From Pseudomonadota bacterium (GTDB lineage Bacteria; Pseudomonadota; Gammaproteobacteria; Pseudomonadales; Pseudomonadaceae): DNA of 38,040 bases. Positions 34,646 through 38,040 of this stretch are shown here, piece by piece (position 1 is the stretch's first letter; every line of letters begins with the position of its first letter). The position numbers were made by a program, and so were the translations under genes. Below the pieces are notes generated by a model, which saw only the letters and a program-made list of their open reading frames with translations, was not told the origin of the DNA and searched no databases. The stretch spans positions 1-38,040 of the forward strand of contig JAEYXX010000013.1 of NCBI GenBank assembly GCA_023431055.1, written 5' to 3'.

Positions 34646-36883
34646 TCAGGCCCTGATCTGCGCCGGGAACGGCAACTTGCGCAGACGCACGCCAGTTGCG
34701 GCGAACAGTGCATTGGCCAGCGCCGGCGCCAGCGGCGGCACGCCGGGCTCGCCGACACCGGTCGGGTTCTCCGCGGACGGCACGATATGCACCTCCACCT
34801 TGGGCATCTCGTTCATGCGCAGCACCTGGAAGTCATGGAAGTTCGATTGCTCGACCCGCCCTTCCTTCAAGGTGATCGCACTGTGCCGAGCGGCCGCCAG
34901 AGCGAAGCCAATGCCACCCTCCATCTGCGCCTTGATCACATCCGGGTTGATGGCGATGCCACAGTCCACGGCGCACACCACGCGATCCAGTCGATAACTG
35001 CCATCGGCCTTCACCGTGACTTCGGCGACCTGCGCCACGAACGAGCCGAACGACTCGTGCACGGCGATACCGCGACCGCGCTTCTCACCCTCGGCGCCAG
35101 CCGCCAGCGGCTTGTCCCAGCCGGCCTGCTTGGCGGCCAGCTCCAGCACGCCACGGTGACGCGGCTGGCTGTCCAGCAGCGCATGACGGAAAGCGTAAGG
35201 GTCCTGTCCCGCGGCCACGGCGGCCTCGTCGATCATGGTCTCGGCGACGTAACCGGTGTGGGTATGGCCCACCGAGCGCCACCACAACACCGGCACCTTG
35301 ATATTGCTCGGCGTGCTCAGCTCGACCTGCAGGTTGGGCACCGTATAGGCCAGGTTGGACAGACCTTCGACCGAGGTATGGTCGATGCCCTCCTTGACCA
35401 TGAACGGCTCCAGCGAGGTGCCGGCAATGATCGACTGCCCGACGATACGGTTGTGCCAGGCCTGCAGCTTGCCGTCCTGGTCCAGGCCGATGCGTACGCG
35501 GTGCAGATACGCCGGCCGGAAGTAACCACCACGGGTATCGTCCTCGCGCGTCCAGACCATCTTCACCGGCGCATCGACGCCCTTGTCACGCGCGGCCTTG
35601 GTGATCGCGACCGCCTCCAGCAGGTAGTCGGACACCGAACTGGCGCGACGGCCGAAACTGCCACCGGCGTATAACTGGGTCAGCGACACCTGCTCCGGCT
35701 TGAGGCCCAGGTAGCCGCTGATGATGGCCTGGTCGACGGTCTGGAACTGCTCGCCGTTCCAGATCTCGCAGCGGTCGCTGGAGAGTTTCACCAGGCAGTT
35801 CATCGGTTCCATCGCCGCGTGCGCCAGGTAGGGGAATTCGTACTCGGCCTCAACGGTTTTCGCCGCCTGGGCCAACGCGGCATCGGCATCGCCCTTGCTC
35901 GCGGCGGGCAGGCCCGGCTGGCCTGCGCTATCGCGGTACTGGGTGAAAATCTCCTCGCTGCCGAGGGTAAAAGCCTGGCTCTCATCCCAGTCGATCACCA
36001 GCGCATCGCGCCCCTGACGCGCAGCCCAGGTGTTGTTCGCCAACACGGCGACGCCCGAACGGCCGTGGGGCAGATCGCGAAACTCGACCACCTCGACCAC
36101 GTCGCGCACCGCCTTGGCCTTGCTGCTGTCCACCTTGCGCGGCACCCCGCCAAAACGCGGCGGGTAGGCGACCATGGCCACCAGCATGCCCGGCAGCTTG
36201 AAGTCCTGGGTGAACACGGCGCTGCCGTCGGTTTTGTCCAGGCTGTCCTTGCGCCGCAGATCGCGCTTGCCGATCAGCTTGAAGTCCTTGGGATCCTTGA
36301 GCTGCACCTGCTCGGGCAGCGGCAGTTGCGCAGCGGCCTCGACCAGCTCACCGAAGCCGGCACTGCGACCTGAGGCGGCATGGCTGACCACGCCCTGACT
36401 GACGCTGATCTCGCTGGCCGGCACGCCCCAGCGCTGCGCCGCTGCCGCCACCAGCATGGCCTTGGCAGTGGCGCCGGCGTTGCGCATCTGCTCCCAGGAG
36501 TTGGCCATGGCGGTGCTGCCGCCGGTGCCCTGCATCGGGCCGAAGGCGAGGTTGTTGTAGCGTTTCACATCGGCGGGCGCGCCTTCGACGCGCACCTTGT
36601 CCCAGTCGGCATCCAGCTCTTCGGCGAGCAAGGTGGCCAGGCCAGTGTAGCTGCCCTGGCCCATTTCCAGGTGTTTGGCCAGCACGGTCACCGTGCCGTC
36701 GAGGTCGATACGCACGAAGGCGTTCGGCTCCAGCGGGCCACCAGCGGCCAGCGCGTCCATACCGCGCATCAGCGGCGCGAAGAAGATGCCCAGGGCCAAG
36801 CCACCGGCGCCCTTGAGCAGGGTGCGACGGCTGACATTGAGGATGCCGCGAGTGGCGCTATCGGGGGTTTCGATCTTGCCCAT
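34646..36883 (-). CDS. Molybdenum hydroxylase large subunit, Tat-exported (xanthine dehydrogenase family, IorB-like)
   Basis: 745 residues from ATG 36883 (GAGGAGG upstream). The N-terminus carries a twin-arginine signal, [20 protein letters not shown], so it should be exported folded with its small partner. The molybdenum cofactor domain shows [44 protein letters not shown] and YAGGSFGRR. Near the C-terminus is the catalytic glutamate in [20 protein letters not shown]. The overall form matches the IorB/nicotine-type aldehyde or N-heterocycle oxidoreductases that lack an FAD subunit. Electrons probably pass to a cytochrome via the 2Fe-2S subunit. The substrate is unknown; aldehydes or N-heterocycles such as isoquinoline are candidates. 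The frame upstream of 36883 overlaps the small subunit gene and is not used. Confidence 0.93.
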   Translation of the reverse strand: MGKIETPDSATRGILNVSRRTLLKGAGGLALGIFFAPLMRGMDALAAGGPLEPNAFVRIDLDGTVTVLAKHLEMGQGSYTGLATLLAEELDADWDKVRVEGAPADVKRYNNLAFGPMQGTGGSTAMANSWEQMRNAGATAKAMLVAAAAQRWGVPASEISVSQGVVSHAASGRSAGFGELVEAAAQLPLPEQVQLKDPKDFKLIGKRDLRRKDSLDKTDGSAVFTQDFKLPGMLVAMVAYPPRFGGVPRKVDSSKAKAVRDVVEVVEFRDLPHGRSGVAVLANNTWAARQGRDALVIDWDESQAFTLGSEEIFTQYRDSAGQPGLPAASKGDADAALAQAAKTVEAEYEFPYLAHAAMEPMNCLVKLSSDRCEIWNGEQFQTVDQAIISGYLGLKPEQVSLTQLYAGGSFGRRASSVSDYLLEAVAITKAARDKGVDAPVKMVWTREDDTRGGYFRPAYLHRVRIGLDQDGKLQAWHNRIVGQSIIAGTSLEPFMVKEGIDHTSVEGLSNLAYTVPNLQVELSTPSNIKVPVLWWRSVGHTHTGYVAETMIDEAAVAAGQDPYAFRHALLDSQPRHRGVLELAAKQAGWDKPLAAGAEGEKRGRGIAVHESFGSFVAQVAEVTVKADGSYRLDRVVCAVDCGIAINPDVIKAQMEGGIGFALAAARHSAITLKEGRVEQSNFHDFQVLRMNEMPKVEVHIVPSAENPTGVGEPGVPPLAPALANALFAATGVRLRKLPFPAQIRA

Positions 36884-36897
36884 GTCTATGCGCCTCC

Positions 36898-37356
36898 TCA
36901 GGCCAGTTTGCCGGCAGCTTCGTGAATGGCGGCACGAATCCGCACATAGGTGGCGCAGCGGCAGATGTTGCCGCTCATGGCCGCGTCGATATCGGCATCG
37001 CTCGGCGCCTTGTTGCTGCTGAGCAGCGCCGTGGCGGCCATGATCTGCCCGGACTGGCAGTAGCCACACTGCACCACGTCAAGCTGGCGCCAGGCCTCCT
37101 GAACCACCTTGCCCACGGCGTCCTCGCCGACCGCCTCGATGGTGCTGATGCGTTTGCCGGCCACCGCCGATACCGGCGTGATGCAGGAACGGGTCGGCTG
37201 GCCGTCGACGTTCACCGTGCAGGCGCCGCACAGCGCCATGCCGCAGCCGTACTTGGTGCCGGTGAGGTTGGCCACGTCACGCAGGGCCCAGAGCAGCGGC
37301 ATATCGCCCGCCACGTCCAGTTCATGCTCCTGGCCGTTGAGATTCAGGGTAATCAT
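36898..37356 (-). CDS. (2Fe-2S)-binding small subunit of the molybdenum hydroxylase (IorA-like)
   Basis: 152 residues. The plant-type ferredoxin cluster ligands are in GTKYGCGMALCGACTVNVDGQ plus a later Cys in TRSCITPVS. The C-terminal cluster uses VVQCGYCQSGQIM and NICRCATYVRIRAAI. These bind the two [2Fe-2S] centres that carry electrons from the molybdenum site. It has no signal of its own and should be carried out with the Tat-signalled large subunit. It is the first gene, with 14 bases between its stop and the large-subunit start. AAGGTGGG precedes its ATG. Confidence 0.95.
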   Translation of the reverse strand: MITLNLNGQEHELDVAGDMPLLWALRDVANLTGTKYGCGMALCGACTVNVDGQPTRSCITPVSAVAGKRISTIEAVGEDAVGKVVQEAWRQLDVVQCGYCQSGQIMAATALLSSNKAPSDADIDAAMSGNICRCATYVRIRAAIHEAAGKLA

Positions 37357-37535
37357 GGTCTGCCCACCTTGTTCTGATGGTGTCTAGGTCATTTCGCCAG
37401 GCCGCGCTGGCGATCACGGTCAGGCCCGCACGCAGGGGGCCGGAGTGTCACTTTAGTGGGCGCAAAAGCGGCTGTCGCCGCCTGCCGGCGAGATAGGCAG
37501 AACCGGGCAATAAGTTCGTAGAATCGGGCAAGCTC

Positions 37536-37560
37536 GCTGCCCTACCCGCGGCAGGGCAGC
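37536..37560 (-). terminator. Hairpin after the small charged gene
   Basis: GCTGCCCT (37536-37543) pairs with AGGGCAGC (37553-37560), nine bases past the stop at 37569. There is no T-run on the minus strand, so its strength is uncertain. Confidence 0.45.
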
Positions 37561-37568
37561 ACAAGCAA

Positions 37569-37772
37569 TCAGGCTGCGCGGCGCTCGGCATTGAGCAGAT
37601 AGCCGGCGGGCACCAGCTCGGGGAAATCGGCAAGCTCGCGTTGCAGTTGGCACTGCTCGGCGTAGTGCTCGATGGCCCGGCGATAGGCCATGCGGCGCTG
37701 GTCTTGCAGTTTGCGCCGGGTCTTGGCGTCGGGTTGGTCGTGCAGTTGCGCGTCATCGAAGATACGAGGCAT
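37569..37772 (-). CDS. Small charged hypothetical protein
   Basis: 67 residues, with GGGAG before the ATG at 37772. It is very basic and acidic, with no hydrophobic segment, and helical: MPRIFDDAQLHDQPDAKTRR and then KLQDQRRMAYRRAIEHYAEQ. The DAKTRRKLQDQRR stretch resembles small Pseudomonas proteins of the PA3496 family (putative envelope integrity), but this match is from memory and weak. It lies between the RpiR-type gene (same strand) and the molybdenum hydroxylase operon, and seems to have its own hairpin terminator. No function can be stated. Confidence 0.7.
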   Translation of the reverse strand: MPRIFDDAQLHDQPDAKTRRKLQDQRRMAYRRAIEHYAEQCQLQRELADFPELVPAGYLLNAERRAA

Positions 37773-37868
37773 CTCGGTTCTCCCGGAACGAGGACTGGAG
37801 CACCCAGCTTCGCTCGGGGAGATGACGCTTTGACGGCGAGCAGATGAACAGCTGGTGAAATCCTTGGC

Positions 37869-38040
37869 TCAATCCTCGCTGCTACGCAGCGACTTCGGCG
37901 ACAGGCGCAGACTACGCAGACTGCGCTTGACGCTCTTGAGGTGGTTGACCAGGCTCGGCCCGCGCGCCATGGCCACGCCCATGGCCAATACATCGATCAC
38001 CACCAGGTGGGCGATGCGCGAGGTCAGCGGGGTGTAGATC
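37869..38040 (-). CDS. RpiR/HexR family transcriptional regulator, C-terminal fragment
   Basis: Only the last 57 codons are in the window; the stop is TGA at 37869-37871. The visible peptide includes IYTPLTSRIAHLVVIDVLAM and then GVAMARGPSLVNHLKSVKRS, ending LSPKSLRSSED. The first part is the end of the SIS sugar-phosphate binding domain of RpiR regulators, and TPLTSRIAHLVVIDVL is typical of HexR-like members. HexR itself controls glucose and Entner-Doudoroff genes in response to 2-keto-3-deoxy-6-phosphogluconate, but other RpiR paralogues exist in Pseudomonas, so the symbol is not given. The C-terminal tail is basic and unusually long for HexR. Confidence 0.8.
   Translation of the reverse strand, partial: IYTPLTSRIAHLVVIDVLAMGVAMARGPSLVNHLKSVKRSLRSLRLSPKSLRSSED

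Overview
The window looks like chromosomal DNA from a Pseudomonas species (sensu lato). The evidence is high GC with G/C-ending codons, long antisense shadow frames, Pseudomonas-type REP palindromes, and gene blocks I recall from Pseudomonas: gamma-carbonic anhydrase/prlC/yheV/PA0069-type radical SAM, mtlR-mtlEFGKDYZ, and pycA-pycB beside a divergent LysR gene (pycR). It is not a phage, plasmid or genomic island. I see no rRNA, tRNA, CRISPR array or insertion sequence. No gap between genes exceeds 300 bases.

Layout. 1-1822 (minus): a TAXI-type TRAP transporter, with the binding protein first, then a hairpin terminator, then a permease cut by the window edge. 2046-4748 (plus): a small helical protein, a leader with several predicted RNA hairpins ending in a terminator-like stem and U8, and a globin-sensor/PAS/GGDEF/EAL enzyme with all c-di-GMP motifs intact. 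4864-8302: a luciferase-like oxidoreductase, OsmC, two lipoproteins (one a HELAH metallopeptidase) and a DUF1161 periplasmic protein. 8394-11282 (minus): a HAD phosphatase, a polytopic membrane protein, and a coupled gamma-carbonic anhydrase and GNAT pair. 11404-15004 (plus): prlC, yheV, an AT-rich orphan membrane gene, and a DUF1835/DUF3658 protein. 15006-18003: a cupin-AraC regulator divergent from an SBF-like transporter, then a radical SAM gene under a near-perfect LexA box.

18066-27530 is a complete polyol catabolism locus. It has the AraC activator MtlR, an ABC importer (MtlE, F, G, K), mannitol dehydrogenase (MtlD), a xylulokinase-type kinase (MtlY) and fructokinase (MtlZ). Polyols would be imported, oxidised to the ketose and phosphorylated. 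A 76-base nested palindrome separates mtlE from mtlF.

27711-33149 holds a beta-carbonic anhydrase convergent with the two-subunit pyruvate carboxylase genes pycB/pycA. These are divergent from the LysR regulator across an AT-rich spacer with a 7+7 dyad. 33223-37356 carries an XdhC maturation factor convergent with a two-gene molybdenum hydroxylase (Mo subunit and 2Fe-2S subunit, no FAD subunit). The window ends with a small charged protein and the C-terminus of an RpiR/HexR-like regulator.

Most of the window is ordinary core or near-core Pseudomonas content. The least explained items are the multi-hairpin leader before the globin-coupled c-di-GMP enzyme (2371-2482), the AT-rich orphan gene (13745-14155) and the palindromic elements inside operons (20559-20634, 30523-30592).
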